From: CAWVWD01 sp965662365
GTDB lineage: Bacteria > Bacteroidota > Bacteroidia > Chitinophagales > Saprospiraceae
Length of the DNA stretch: 23,700 nucleotides
NCBI GenBank assembly: GCA_965662365.1
Contig: CBFIHR010000070.1
Location: forward strand, 1 to 23,700
Direction of reading: 5' to 3'
Part shown: positions 1-7,456 of the stretch, one piece after another
How positions within the stretch are numbered: the stretch's first letter is position 1
Layout: each line of letters starts with the position of its first letter
Notes under the pieces: generated by a model
Told to the model about the DNA's origin: nothing
The model's input: only the letters and a program-made list of their open reading frames with translations
Databases searched by the model: none
Made by a program: the position numbers and the translations under genes

Positions 1-2204
1 ACACCAGAATTTGTTACTTCTACTTGATAATCTAAATAGTCACCAATATCTAAATAGCCAACATTTTGGTCACCACCTGCATCTGAAGTATTTTCTAACT
101 GGATACCATCCTGTATAAAGAACGCTTCTGCTTCTATTTTACCAGGAATTGTATGGATAGCAGGTAGTGTATTTTGAATATCTTCTAAGGTGAAGTTAGA
201 CAATTGTGTTCCATCTGTAGCTAATACTTGATTTCCGTTGTAGGAAATTTCCAATTCTTGACCATAAAGCATCGTAAAATTCACGGTGAAGTAAACCACA
301 CGAGTATTATTTGCATCTACCACCACATCTGTAATCGGAATACTATTTCCATCAGCGAAAATAGTAAAATCAGCAGGAACAGCTGGAAGTGAGGTCGCAT
401 CTATTTTTTTATTTAATGTCAGTTTTACCGTATTCTCGTCCAATGTTATCGCTGAAAGAAACTCAGCAGGAACAGCAGCCGAAGCACTCATTTGTACAAA
501 CTCATAACTACCGATATTAAAGCCAGCTTTTTCTGTGTACATTCGTAGTTTTGAATCAGTCGTATTCAAGATAACATTCGGGATAGTAATCGTCTGCCAT
601 GTATTCCAGCCGCCAGTGTTTTGTACCGTAATAGAAGGGGTAATATCCGCACCATCTACGATAAATCGGAGGTTGCCTGGTCCACCGCCTGAAGCGACTC
701 TTACCTTAATATCATAAACAGCATCTGCGGCGACATTGATCGTATAATCCATCCATTCGCCTTCATTGATAAAACCGACGATGTAACCATTTGAATTAAT
801 GGTATCATCCGTTGGTTCTACATCAACACCATCATTTCTGTACGCCCAACCATTATTCCAAGGTGTATAATTTCCTGTCGAAACGGAATAATTTGCATAA
901 TCGTCATCTTGATAGGCGATACCGATACGCCCCATATCGTAATCAGCTGCATAAATAATTCCTGGAATATTGTTATCCGCAAAAGGTACAGTTTCATCAG
1001 AATAGACTTGACGAAACATTGCGTCAATGACATCTTTTTGATAACGAGTATTTTCTGCTTTCAAATCCTCGGTTAATTGCATCAAAGTGGCTGTAGCAAA
1101 GGCGGCACTCGGCTGTGTTCCTCCATTACTCCAATAATCCAATAAGGCTTGATATTCTGGTGTTTTCGTAACAGACATCGGCCCGGCTACGGATTCTACC
1201 TTTTTCAAAGGCCACCATGCCCAACCCATGTTATTGTCTTCGTACAAACGCACGGCATCTCTAAACCAAACATTAGAGTTTTCGCCAGTTTCACCCAAAT
1301 ACAATGGAATATTGTACTGGTCACGCATATCTAACCAACCTTGAATAGAGGCTTGATCGTTGATTGACCAATATTTGTGTGGTGAATAAACCATATTGTC
1401 GTCCCAAGGAGGAGTCAAACCTGTAAAGTCATTGGCAAACCAATTTCCTTCTATGATAATCATGTGCGTTGTATCTACACTTCGAATACTATCCGTTACG
1501 TCCCAATATAAATCACGCAAAGCAATTCCTCCCGGCAAATCCCAGTTAGGTTCGTTCAACAAATCGTATCCAGCAACCCATTGTTCATTCTTGTAGCGTT
1601 CTGCCAATCGCTTCCAAAGCGATGCCATTTTTTTACGATTTTCTGGGCTTTCCCAAAGTGACGGTTTGGTTTCGTCGTAATCCGAAATTCCTGCATCATA
1701 ACCTTGTCCACCAGGTGCTGCGTGTAAATCTAAGATAACATACATTTGTCGAGCTGAACACCACGAAATGACGCTGTCCGTCAATTCAAAACCTTTGGTT
1801 AACCAAGTTTGCTGTCCAGGCACGGGTTCGTCCTCAATCGGTAGCGTGAATAAATTGTAGTGCATTGGTAAACGAACGGAGTTGAAACCCCACGCTTTTA
1901 GAGAATCAACATCAGCTTCTCTGAAGTGATTTGCTAACCAGGCGTTATAAAAAGAATCGGTTGCAGTTGTTCCGATTAAAGCTTCAATCGTTGCTCTAAT
2001 TTCGTGTTGTGGGTTGGCAAAACCCGCTGTTTGCAACATATAGCCTTCTTGAACCATCCAGCCACCTAACCCCATTCCTCGTAATAAAACGGTATCGCCC
2101 AATTCGTTGGTAATAATTTTACCATCTGCTTTGAGTAGGTTTTGTGCGTTGGTTTGTACGCTGATGAGTACGCTAAAAAATAAATAAAATATTATTTTTT
2201 TCAT
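1..2204 (-). CDS. GH5-family glycoside hydrolase with CBM6 modules (3' end beyond window)
   Basis: The frame is open from the ATG at 2204 to the window edge, giving 734 codons with no stop, so the C-terminus is missing. Residues 1-20 form a Sec signal peptide ending in TNAQ with no lipobox, so the enzyme is exported and not lipid-anchored. Residues about 30-375 are a GH5 (cellulase-like) barrel: LLNEPNW places the acid/base at Glu218 and YLGETGENS the nucleophile at Glu305, a spacing normal for GH5. Residues about 410-570 are CBM6-like (NEGEWMDYTINV), about 575-670 an Ig/SwmB-like linker domain (LDENTVKLTLNKKID), and a second CBM6 starts near 684 (IPGKIEAEAF) and is cut. It is the last visible gene of the PUL and starts 100 bp after GH30. 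A beta-glucan endo- or exo-activity is inferred from neighbours; the GH5 subfamily is not assignable by eye. A T9SS tail may lie off-window. Confidence 0.92.
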   Translation of the reverse strand, partial: MKKIIFYLFFSVLISVQTNAQNLLKADGKIITNELGDTVLLRGMGLGGWMVQEGYMLQTAGFANPQHEIRATIEALIGTTATDSFYNAWLANHFREADVDSLKAWGFNSVRLPMHYNLFTLPIEDEPVPGQQTWLTKGFELTDSVISWCSARQMYVILDLHAAPGGQGYDAGISDYDETKPSLWESPENRKKMASLWKRLAERYKNEQWVAGYDLLNEPNWDLPGGIALRDLYWDVTDSIRSVDTTHMIIIEGNWFANDFTGLTPPWDDNMVYSPHKYWSINDQASIQGWLDMRDQYNIPLYLGETGENSNVWFRDAVRLYEDNNMGWAWWPLKKVESVAGPMSVTKTPEYQALLDYWSNGGTQPSAAFATATLMQLTEDLKAENTRYQKDVIDAMFRQVYSDETVPFADNNIPGIIYAADYDMGRIGIAYQDDDYANYSVSTGNYTPWNNGWAYRNDGVDVEPTDDTINSNGYIVGFINEGEWMDYTINVAADAVYDIKVRVASGGGPGNLRFIVDGADITPSITVQNTGGWNTWQTITIPNVILNTTDSKLRMYTEKAGFNIGSYEFVQMSASAAVPAEFLSAITLDENTVKLTLNKKIDATSLPAVPADFTIFADGNSIPITDVVVDANNTRVVYFTVNFTMLYGQELEISYNGNQVLATDGTQLSNFTLEDIQNTLPAIHTIPGKIEAEAFFIQDGIQLENTSDAGGDQNVGYLDIGDYLDYQVEVTNSG

Positions 2205-2240
2205 CTTTTATTTGTTTCAGGACATAGAATTGTAAGGATT

Positions 2241-2290
2241 ACTCGAATTATTAAAAAATTAATCAGTGTAATCTGCGTAAATCTGTGTCG
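2241..2290. repeat. Degenerate short direct repeats in GH30-GH5 spacer
   Basis: The 100-bp spacer contains near-repeats of the form ATCtGtGTAA (for example ATCAGTGTAATCTGCGTAAA followed by TCTGTGTC) with a 12-13 bp period. Similar AT-rich intergenic strings are common in Bacteroidota, from memory. There is no hairpin and no TAnnTTTG promoter match, so GH5 is probably co-transcribed with GH30. Confidence 0.4.
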
Positions 2291-2304
2291 ATAAATTTTA
2301 TAAT

Positions 2305-3798
2305 CTACTTTGTCACAATCGTCTGCATAGCATGTGCAGGAATTTTTAAGGTAACTGCTTGATTCGCTCCGACGTATAATTTATAATCAATTTCATCATC
2401 TGTTTTATTCATGACCACACTGATTAAGCTGCCATCTTCATTCAAAAAAGAAGTACTTTCTAAGTGACTGCGACTACTTGTAGTACTAATTCTTTTCGCA
2501 CCAGGACGAATGAATTTTGAAAAATGCCCTAAATAATAATAAGTTGGCGTGAAAATCAACTCGCCTTTTTCGGTATCACCGTGAATAGGAGCGAAGCAGA
2601 AATTCCCAACATGATTTGGGCCGCCATTTTGGTCTAATAGAATGTTCCAATCTGTCCAGCCAACGGTTCCATTATTAAAGTCATTAATAATTGAATTTCC
2701 GTAGCGTTCGGCGTGAGCCCAGTGTTGGTATTTATCGGCTCTAAAACCTTCTTGACAGCCTTCTGTAAATAACAAGTTCATATCAGGAAATGACTCCTTA
2801 ATATTGGCTAAATTGTCATATTTGGGATCGCCGCCCGTCCAGGTTTCGTACCAATGAAAACCAATTCCCCAAGCATATTTGGCTGCTTCAGGGTCTTCAA
2901 AAATGGTGTTGGCTCTGTTAGAAATTAAATCTCGGTTATGATCCCAAACCACAATTTTTTTATCACCTAAACCTTCTTTTTCCATGATTGGTCCTAAGTG
3001 GTTTTTTAAGAAATCTCGTTCTTCCTCTGCGGTGTAAATACAAGATTCCCAACGTTGTACGGCCATTGGTTCGTTTTGGATTGTGATTCCCCAAATCGGC
3101 ATTCCTTCTGCTTCGTAGGCTTTGATAAACTTCGTGTAATAAGTTGCCCAGGTATCATAATATTCAGGTAGCAATTTTCCGCCTTGCAGCATATTTTTAT
3201 TATCCTTCATAAATGCTGGCGGACTCCAAGGACTTGCGTACAACATCAATTCCCCTCCAGCAGCTTCCGTTGCTTTTTTGATTAATGGAATCCGATATTT
3301 TCTATCGTGATTGATGTTAAATGTCTCTAATTCTTTATCTCCCTCTTCGATATACGTGAAGCTTTCACTACTGAAATCACAGCTGTGAATCGGTGTACGA
3401 CACAATGAATAACCGATTCCTTTTTCTTTATCATAATAAGCGGTCAAAAATTCGGTTTGTTTATCTTCAGGTAACTGAGCGAATATTTCAGCGGAAGCGT
3501 CTGTTATAGCTCCTCCGATTCCTAAGAACGTTTGAAACGATTTTTTAGGATTTATGAAAATAGAAATTTCGCCTTCTGTCGCTTGTTTTGCCGCTTCAAA
3601 CTTCAACGTTCCTGTTTCGGTCAATCTTAAATCTGTTTCATTTGCGGTGGTATAAACCGTTGAACGCATCGCTGATGTTAATTCAAATGATGCCCTTTCC
3701 ATTTGTTTATTCGTGGTTATTTCTGAATTTTTTGTATTTTGGTTTGTGCAACCAATAATTGTAACACTTAACAATAGAGCGATTATTTTATAATTCAT
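2305..3798 (-). CDS. GH30-family glucan hydrolase, lipoprotein
   Basis: 497 aa, full length for the family. The N-terminus MNYKIIALLLSVTIIGC is a lipoprotein signal with Cys17 as the acylated residue, so it sits on the outer or inner membrane. The GH30 (O-glycosyl hydrolase/glucosylceramidase-like) fold is indicated by FLGIGGAITDASAE near residue 91, YASPWSPPAFMK near 187, the acid/base Glu243 in ITIQNEPM, and the nucleophile Glu346 in LLFTEGCQEG. The C-terminal beta domain ends in VTLKIPAHAMQTIV. GH30 enzymes in laminarin PULs are known as exo-beta-1,6-glucosidases or beta-1,6-glucanases that remove branches; that substrate is inferred here from the neighbouring GH16 and SusCD. It starts 45 bp downstream of the PKD lipoprotein gene and is probably in the same transcript. 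Alternatives are a beta-1,3-glucosidase or other GH30 specificity. Confidence 0.93.
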   Translation of the reverse strand: MNYKIIALLLSVTIIGCTNQNTKNSEITTNKQMERASFELTSAMRSTVYTTANETDLRLTETGTLKFEAAKQATEGEISIFINPKKSFQTFLGIGGAITDASAEIFAQLPEDKQTEFLTAYYDKEKGIGYSLCRTPIHSCDFSSESFTYIEEGDKELETFNINHDRKYRIPLIKKATEAAGGELMLYASPWSPPAFMKDNKNMLQGGKLLPEYYDTWATYYTKFIKAYEAEGMPIWGITIQNEPMAVQRWESCIYTAEEERDFLKNHLGPIMEKEGLGDKKIVVWDHNRDLISNRANTIFEDPEAAKYAWGIGFHWYETWTGGDPKYDNLANIKESFPDMNLLFTEGCQEGFRADKYQHWAHAERYGNSIINDFNNGTVGWTDWNILLDQNGGPNHVGNFCFAPIHGDTEKGELIFTPTYYYLGHFSKFIRPGAKRISTTSSRSHLESTSFLNEDGSLISVVMNKTDDEIDYKLYVGANQAVTLKIPAHAMQTIVTK

Positions 3799-3843
3799 TG
3801 TTATGTTTTTTGATTGAAAATGATTAGAAAAGACGTTATCGAA

Positions 3844-4719
3844 CTACCAAGAATACAGCGTAAATCGCCACAAGCCACCACCGTAATCAATGGATAATTC
3901 TAAAATATCTTTTTCATTTTCTGTTCTCATATCTGTAATATCATAGATGACTTCTGATTGAGGCGTACTCACTTCCGCACCATTTGCAGCTTTTCGTAAA
4001 CCTACAAATGCTCCATTTCCAATTACTTTTAATTTTTCGGGTGTACCCGGAATAATTTCAAAGCTATGTGTTCCGTCTGCCCAAGCCGATAAATCATCGG
4101 GTAAATCTGTGATAGGATAACAGTCGTCTGAAGCGAAACCAGTATAACTTTCTCCCCAAATATCCCCGTTAGAAATGTACTGATATGCTCCGTTTGAAGA
4201 GAAAACGTATTCATCATTCCAATCACAGGTACGAGTGATCAGGTCGTTGTCCGAGTTTTGCCAAAATGTGTTGCTTCCATTGTTGGAGCCGACCCACAAA
4301 GCACCTTCTGCTAAGTTCAGTTTCCAAGTTTTTGTACCACAACCTGTGATATACTCGAATGTTCCTTGACAACCTGCATCAGCATCTTGTGTGATATTTA
4401 CAGTTTTAGTCACTTCGTCAGAACTTGTCGCACTTGTAACACTCATCGTAATCGAATATTCGCCTATTTCTGGAAAAAAGACTTCGATTTCGTTACCAGT
4501 CTCTTGTCCTAAACTGCCCAAGTCCCATGTAGGCGTAGTTGTATTGGCAAGTGTTGTGTTCTTAAATTTAACAGTATTGTCGTCAATAAACTCTATACTA
4601 AAGTCTGCTTGTAATGGAGCTGGGGTATTCCCATCATCATTATTACAGGCGATTGTTAGCGTAAACAAACTAACTAAAATCAATAAGGTCATTTTTTGTG
4701 TTTTTTGCATTTTTTTCAT
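3844..4719 (-). CDS. PKD-domain surface lipoprotein, candidate glycan-binding protein
   Basis: 291 aa. The signal peptide ends in the lipobox TIAC with Cys25, followed by an Asn/Asp-rich stretch (NNDDG) typical of surface-exposed Bacteroidota lipoproteins. Residues about 37-110 are a PKD-like Ig fold (PTWDLGSLGQETG, then FFPEIGEYSITMSV). Residues about 117-291 form a separate module rich in Trp and Cys (KTWKLNLAEGALWVG, TRTCDWNDEYVF, GAFVGLRKAANG, GGGLWRFTLYSW). From memory, modules of this kind occur in marine Bacteroidota GH16 and PKD proteins, but I cannot name the family. No catalytic motif is seen. The position between susCD and the hydrolases suggests a surface glycan-binding protein (SGBP). 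The 290-bp upstream gap with two hairpins suggests its own promoter or transcript processing. The start could also be Met4 (4710). Confidence 0.85.
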   Translation of the reverse strand: MKKMQKTQKMTLLILVSLFTLTIACNNDDGNTPAPLQADFSIEFIDDNTVKFKNTTLANTTTPTWDLGSLGQETGNEIEVFFPEIGEYSITMSVTSATSSDEVTKTVNITQDADAGCQGTFEYITGCGTKTWKLNLAEGALWVGSNNGSNTFWQNSDNDLITRTCDWNDEYVFSSNGAYQYISNGDIWGESYTGFASDDCYPITDLPDDLSAWADGTHSFEIIPGTPEKLKVIGNGAFVGLRKAANGAEVSTPQSEVIYDITDMRTENEKDILELSIDYGGGLWRFTLYSW

Positions 4720-4930
4720 TTGATTATTCCACTATTTGAATTATTGATTACTAAAATCAAACAATGCAATAAGTAGAAAATTTTGTAACCATTATGTTGT
4801 ATGTAATTACCGTTAGTACAATTAATTTTATGTACTAATAGCGTATTGTTTTGTAATTGTAAAAGAATAAAAAAGCCGTAGGTGATGAATAGGAAGTCCT
4901 TGATTAGTACTATTGAGTTTTTTGAAATAT

Positions 4931-4954
4931 CGAGGTTGTGATGAAACAACCTCG
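4931..4954 (-). terminator. Second stem-loop after the six-Cys protein gene
   Basis: CGAGGTTGT (4931-4939) pairs perfectly with ACAACCTCG (4946-4954) around a 6-nt loop. Read leftward the stem is followed by ATATTTC and then an A-run, which is a poor U-tract. It is probably a terminator or processing stem rather than a textbook intrinsic terminator. Confidence 0.5.
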
Positions 4955-4976
4955 AAAACACATATTTACAAATTAC

Positions 4977-5003
4977 GAGTGAGGAATTTAGAACTCCTCA
5001 CTC
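4977..5003 (-). terminator. Stem-loop directly after the six-Cys protein stop codon
   Basis: GAGTGAGGA (4977-4985) pairs with TCCTCACTC (4995-5003) around a 9-nt loop. It begins 7 nt after the stop codon of the leftward gene ending at 5010. The sequence after the stem is GTAATTTG, so the U-tract is weak. With the second stem 23 bp further on it probably ends or processes the transcript. Confidence 0.55.
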
Positions 5004-5009
5004 ATTGTA

Positions 5010-6050
5010 TTATTTAGTGACCATAAATTTCTGAGTAGATCTTGTTTCGTTTGTACTAATCATAATAAAATAAATCCCATTACTGTAGTTCGTTGCATCA
5101 ATTCGGTATTGATTCACATTATTAATTGTAGTCGATAACATAACTTGTCCCATTGAATTGACAATTGTTACTTGTTTTTCAGTATTTGTTACGTCATCTC
5201 CGAAATTAACCAAAGCATAATTATTAACAACGGTAGGCTGAAGCGTAAACAAGCTGTTATCAATCAATAAACCATTTGTGTTCGTTGCACAAGAACCGTC
5301 CGTTGAACATTGTCCAAAACAGTGCATCAATGTTGTGTCAGAGTAAGCACCCGCAAAAAATCTATCATTGAAGTTGTCAGGATCTCCACAAGGCAAACCG
5401 TCTAAATCTTCTTTACAACTCCAATCGCCACAAGCACCGTTTGTAAACGTATAGAAACTCACCAAACCTTTAGGCAAACGGACTGTAATTTCATAAGTTC
5501 CATCGTTGTCACTGTCTGTCATAGCGTTATCGCCTGGATTACCGAAGTTTCCACCTCCTGCCATGAAGATACCTGCAGGGTCGATTGTTGCTATTGATGC
5601 GGTATTTACCATAAATGTCACATCAACTGAATCGGTTACGATTACACAAGAACCATCACTGGTACACTGTCCGAAACAAGCCTGAATCGTTGTGTCTTGT
5701 GTTACAGGCGGTAGGAAGCGATCATTATAATTATTAGGATCAGCACAAGGTAAACCTGCAACATTTTCCTTACAACTCCAGTCGCCACAGGCACCATTTA
5801 GGAAGGTAAAATGACTGGAAGTTCCAACAGGTTGACTGATCGTCACGGTATAAATACCATCATTATCTGGATCCGTCATTGGGTGATCACCTGGAAAACC
5901 AAAAGCCGTACCTCCTGCTACAAAAGGCCCTGCAGCGTCAAGATCTGTTCCTAAAGTTGCTACATTTAATTCAAATGTAATGTTTACATTTTGTGCAAAT
6001 GTGAATGTAGAAATACACATTAATAAAACTGGTAAAATTAACTTTTTCAT
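5010..6050 (-). CDS. Secreted protein with two six-cysteine domains and a T9SS sorting tail
   Basis: 346 aa from the ATG at 6050 (MKKLILPVLLMC, cleavage after TFAQ). A longer frame from 6119 only adds a leader-like stretch. Residues about 22-135 and 142-254 are tandem copies of one module at 119-residue period. Each starts VxxTFxVNxA, has an acidic DxDNDGxY turn that could bind calcium, and carries six cysteines: 88, 93, 102, 125, 129, 135 and 207, 212, 221, 244, 248, 254. The spacing is identical (5, 9, 23, 4, 6) within GACGDWSCKE, GLPC and CFGQC blocks. Residues about 262-346 are a type A T9SS sorting domain (NSMGQVMLSTTI, YSNGIYFIMI, KFMVTK), so it goes to the cell surface or is released. 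The fold may be an E-set/starch-binding-like sandwich. Glucan binding is inferred from its place between GH16 and the PKD lipoprotein. No enzyme motif is seen. Confidence 0.88.
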   Translation of the reverse strand: MKKLILPVLLMCISTFTFAQNVNITFELNVATLGTDLDAAGPFVAGGTAFGFPGDHPMTDPDNDGIYTVTISQPVGTSSHFTFLNGACGDWSCKENVAGLPCADPNNYNDRFLPPVTQDTTIQACFGQCTSDGSCVIVTDSVDVTFMVNTASIATIDPAGIFMAGGGNFGNPGDNAMTDSDNDGTYEITVRLPKGLVSFYTFTNGACGDWSCKEDLDGLPCGDPDNFNDRFFAGAYSDTTLMHCFGQCSTDGSCATNTNGLLIDNSLFTLQPTVVNNYALVNFGDDVTNTEKQVTIVNSMGQVMLSTTINNVNQYRIDATNYSNGIYFIMISTNETRSTQKFMVTK

Positions 6051-6068
6051 AATTCTGATTTTATTTGT

Positions 6069-6088
6069 TAATAATAATAATAATAATA
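6069..6088. repeat. TAA trinucleotide microsatellite in the 5' leader of the six-Cys gene
   Basis: Six uninterrupted TAA units plus TA (TTA units on the coding strand) lie 18 nt upstream of the ATG at 6050. Such tracts can change length by slipped-strand mispairing and alter promoter or ribosome spacing. That effect is inference; only the tract is seen. Confidence 0.85.
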
Positions 6089-6128
6089 TCCTATACTGCT
6101 GGATTTTCACAAAAAACACCTTACGATT

Positions 6129-6244
6129 GACCTCATCCCCAGCCCTTCTCCTTAAGGAGAAGGGAGTAGCACTCAGCGTTAAAAATATTGATAACGCTAC
6201 CTTCTGTCCCCTTCTCCTTTAGGAGAAGGGTTAGAGATGAGGTC
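6129..6244. repeat. 116-bp foldback (MITE-like / nested palindrome) element
   Basis: The outer arms begin GACCTCATCCCC (6129) and end as the complement GATGAGGTC (6244). Each arm contains its own palindrome: CCCTTCTCCTTAAGGAGAAG on the left and CCTTCTCCTTTAGGAGAAGG on the right. Over about 37 bp the left arm and the reverse complement of the right arm differ at only a few bases. The interior also pairs (GTAGC and GCGTT against AACGCTAC), so the whole element can fold into one long hairpin. It holds no gene and sits between the GH16 stop (6301) and the six-Cys gene start. Elements beginning CCTCATCCCCAGCCCTTCTC are, from memory, dispersed in many bacterial genomes including Bacteroidota. Confidence 0.85.
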
Positions 6245-6300
6245 TAAATAGGAATGATAATATAAAAATGTCCTGTAGTAAGTAAAATGCCTCTTTATTG

Positions 6301-7170
6301 TTACTCAGTACCTTCCTTCAAAGCCTCATGTTTGACCCAATCAACTTCCATCACCCATTCGCCTTCCATAGGTTTGTCGGTGATTTTAGCATAATTTAAA
6401 ATAGCAAACATCGGTTCTGGATATTTATCGCCCTCGCCTTTATTTCGGTGAACTTCCTTGCCGTCTAAGCGATAAACAAGGTCGCTGCCTTCCCATTCGA
6501 CAGAATATTCGTGGAAATCCGTCACTACTGCATCTACATTTGTACGCAAACTCCACCAATCGCCTTTGTCACAACTATCTAAACTCATAATTGCACCAGT
6601 TGTAAAGGCATTCTTCATGTGATCGCCATGATGTTCAAAAATGTCAATTTCGCCAGAACCTGTCATTGGCCAACAAACATTTTCGTTTTCTTCTTGTACG
6701 GGTGCTTCATTGTTTTGAGCACCCAAAATCCACCAAGCAGGAAACATACTGGCTTCTCCAGCGGTTTTCAGTCGCAATCGTGCGGTCCATTTTCCTTTGA
6801 TAAATTCCTTGCGATTTTTGGAGCAAATACGACCAGCTACGTATTGCGTTTTCGGATGTTGTTTGCCGTATTTATCCAAGTTGTCGCAAGCTATTTCTTT
6901 TTCTAATTTAACGACTTTTATTTTGAGTGTTCCATCGCTTACTTCTCTTGTATTGTGTTCATTATCTGGAAGATAGCACTGCTTTTCGTTGTTTACCCAA
7001 ATACGTTGGTCTTGCCAATTTTCTTCATTGAAGGTTTCAAAATCATCGAAAAAATCGACTTTCCAAGGGCTGTCATCTTCTACAACAGGATTACTTTTTT
7101 CTTTTTCGTTTGAACAACTCATCGTAAATACTAGAAATAGAAATATTGATTTATGAAAGATAAACTTCAT
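6301..7170 (-). CDS. GH16-family beta-glucanase (laminarinase-like), lipoprotein
   Basis: 289 aa, close to a lone GH16 domain. The signal is MKFIFHKSIFLFLVFTMSC with Cys19 acylated, followed by an acidic linker. The catalytic domain runs about 35-285. The GH16 signature GSGEIDIFEHHG gives nucleophile Glu174, Asp176 and acid/base Glu179 in the ExDxxE (beta-bulge) form typical of laminarinases and lichenases. MFPAWWILG (about 142-150), YSVEWEGSDLVYRLDG and the final EVDWVKH strand are also family-typical. It probably cleaves beta-1,3-glucan internally at the cell surface; agar or carrageenan activity is less likely given GH30 and GH5 next to it but is not excluded. It differs clearly from the second GH16 at 16761, so they are not recent duplicates. 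The gene is in the susCD-led run of minus-strand genes. Confidence 0.95.
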   Translation of the reverse strand: MKFIFHKSIFLFLVFTMSCSNEKEKSNPVVEDDSPWKVDFFDDFETFNEENWQDQRIWVNNEKQCYLPDNEHNTREVSDGTLKIKVVKLEKEIACDNLDKYGKQHPKTQYVAGRICSKNRKEFIKGKWTARLRLKTAGEASMFPAWWILGAQNNEAPVQEENENVCWPMTGSGEIDIFEHHGDHMKNAFTTGAIMSLDSCDKGDWWSLRTNVDAVVTDFHEYSVEWEGSDLVYRLDGKEVHRNKGEGDKYPEPMFAILNYAKITDKPMEGEWVMEVDWVKHEALKEGTE

Positions 7171-7254
7171 AATGTATAAATTTTGGCTTTAGTATTGAAT
7201 AAAATTTATTGATATTTACTTTAACCCTGTTAGGATTTCAAAATCATATTTTCC

Positions 7255-7456
7255 CACCCGAAGGGCTGCTGCAACTTGCGAGAAGGTTTTTTTTCCCACC
7301 GGAAGCCTGCCGCAACTTGCGAGAAGGTTTTTTTTCCCACCGGAAGCCTGCTGCAACTTGCGGGAAGGTTTTTTCTCCCACCGAAAGCTTGCCGCAACTT
7401 GCGAGAAGGTTTTTTCTCCCACCGGAAGCTTTCCGCAACTTGCGGGAAGGTTTTTT
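7255..7456. repeat. Minisatellite: five copies of a 41-bp tandem repeat
   Basis: The core GCAACTTGCG starts at 7271, 7312, 7353, 7394 and 7435, an exact 41-bp period. Each unit has TCCCACCGGAAG, a short spacer (CCTGC, CTTGC, CTTTC variants), CGCAACTTGCG (a dyad with one central base), AGAAGG or GGAAGG, and a T-run of 6 or 8. Copies differ by point changes, so the array is not brand new. 41 bp is close to four helical turns, so the dyads and T-tracts lie on the same face of the helix. There are no variable spacers, so it is not CRISPR. Confidence 0.92.

Larger units (their letters stand above)
4720..5009 (-). other. 290-bp spacer with two stem-loops and probable leader of the PKD lipoprotein gene
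   Basis: There is no convincing gene here. An 81-aa frame on the minus strand (4716-4961) has the composition of translated AT-rich leader and lacks any domain. Two stem-loops lie in the half nearest the upstream gene's stop. The rest (4720-4920) is AT-rich and would serve as promoter and 5' leader, but no exact TAnnTTTG match is visible. The closest string, ATTGTTTG at about 4750-4770 on the minus strand, misses the TA. Confidence 0.5.

Noticed and set aside
6051..6119. Upstream start for the six-Cys protein
   Set aside because: The extra 23 residues read through the TTA microsatellite; the Met at 6050 gives a standard signal peptide ending TFAQ.
5980..6222. 80-codon plus-strand frame across the leader and foldback element
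   Set aside because: It is antisense to the six-Cys gene start and reads through the microsatellite and palindrome; composition is not protein-like.
7255..7456. CRISPR array
   Set aside because: The units are contiguous 41-bp repeats with T-tracts and no unique spacers, and no cas genes are nearby.
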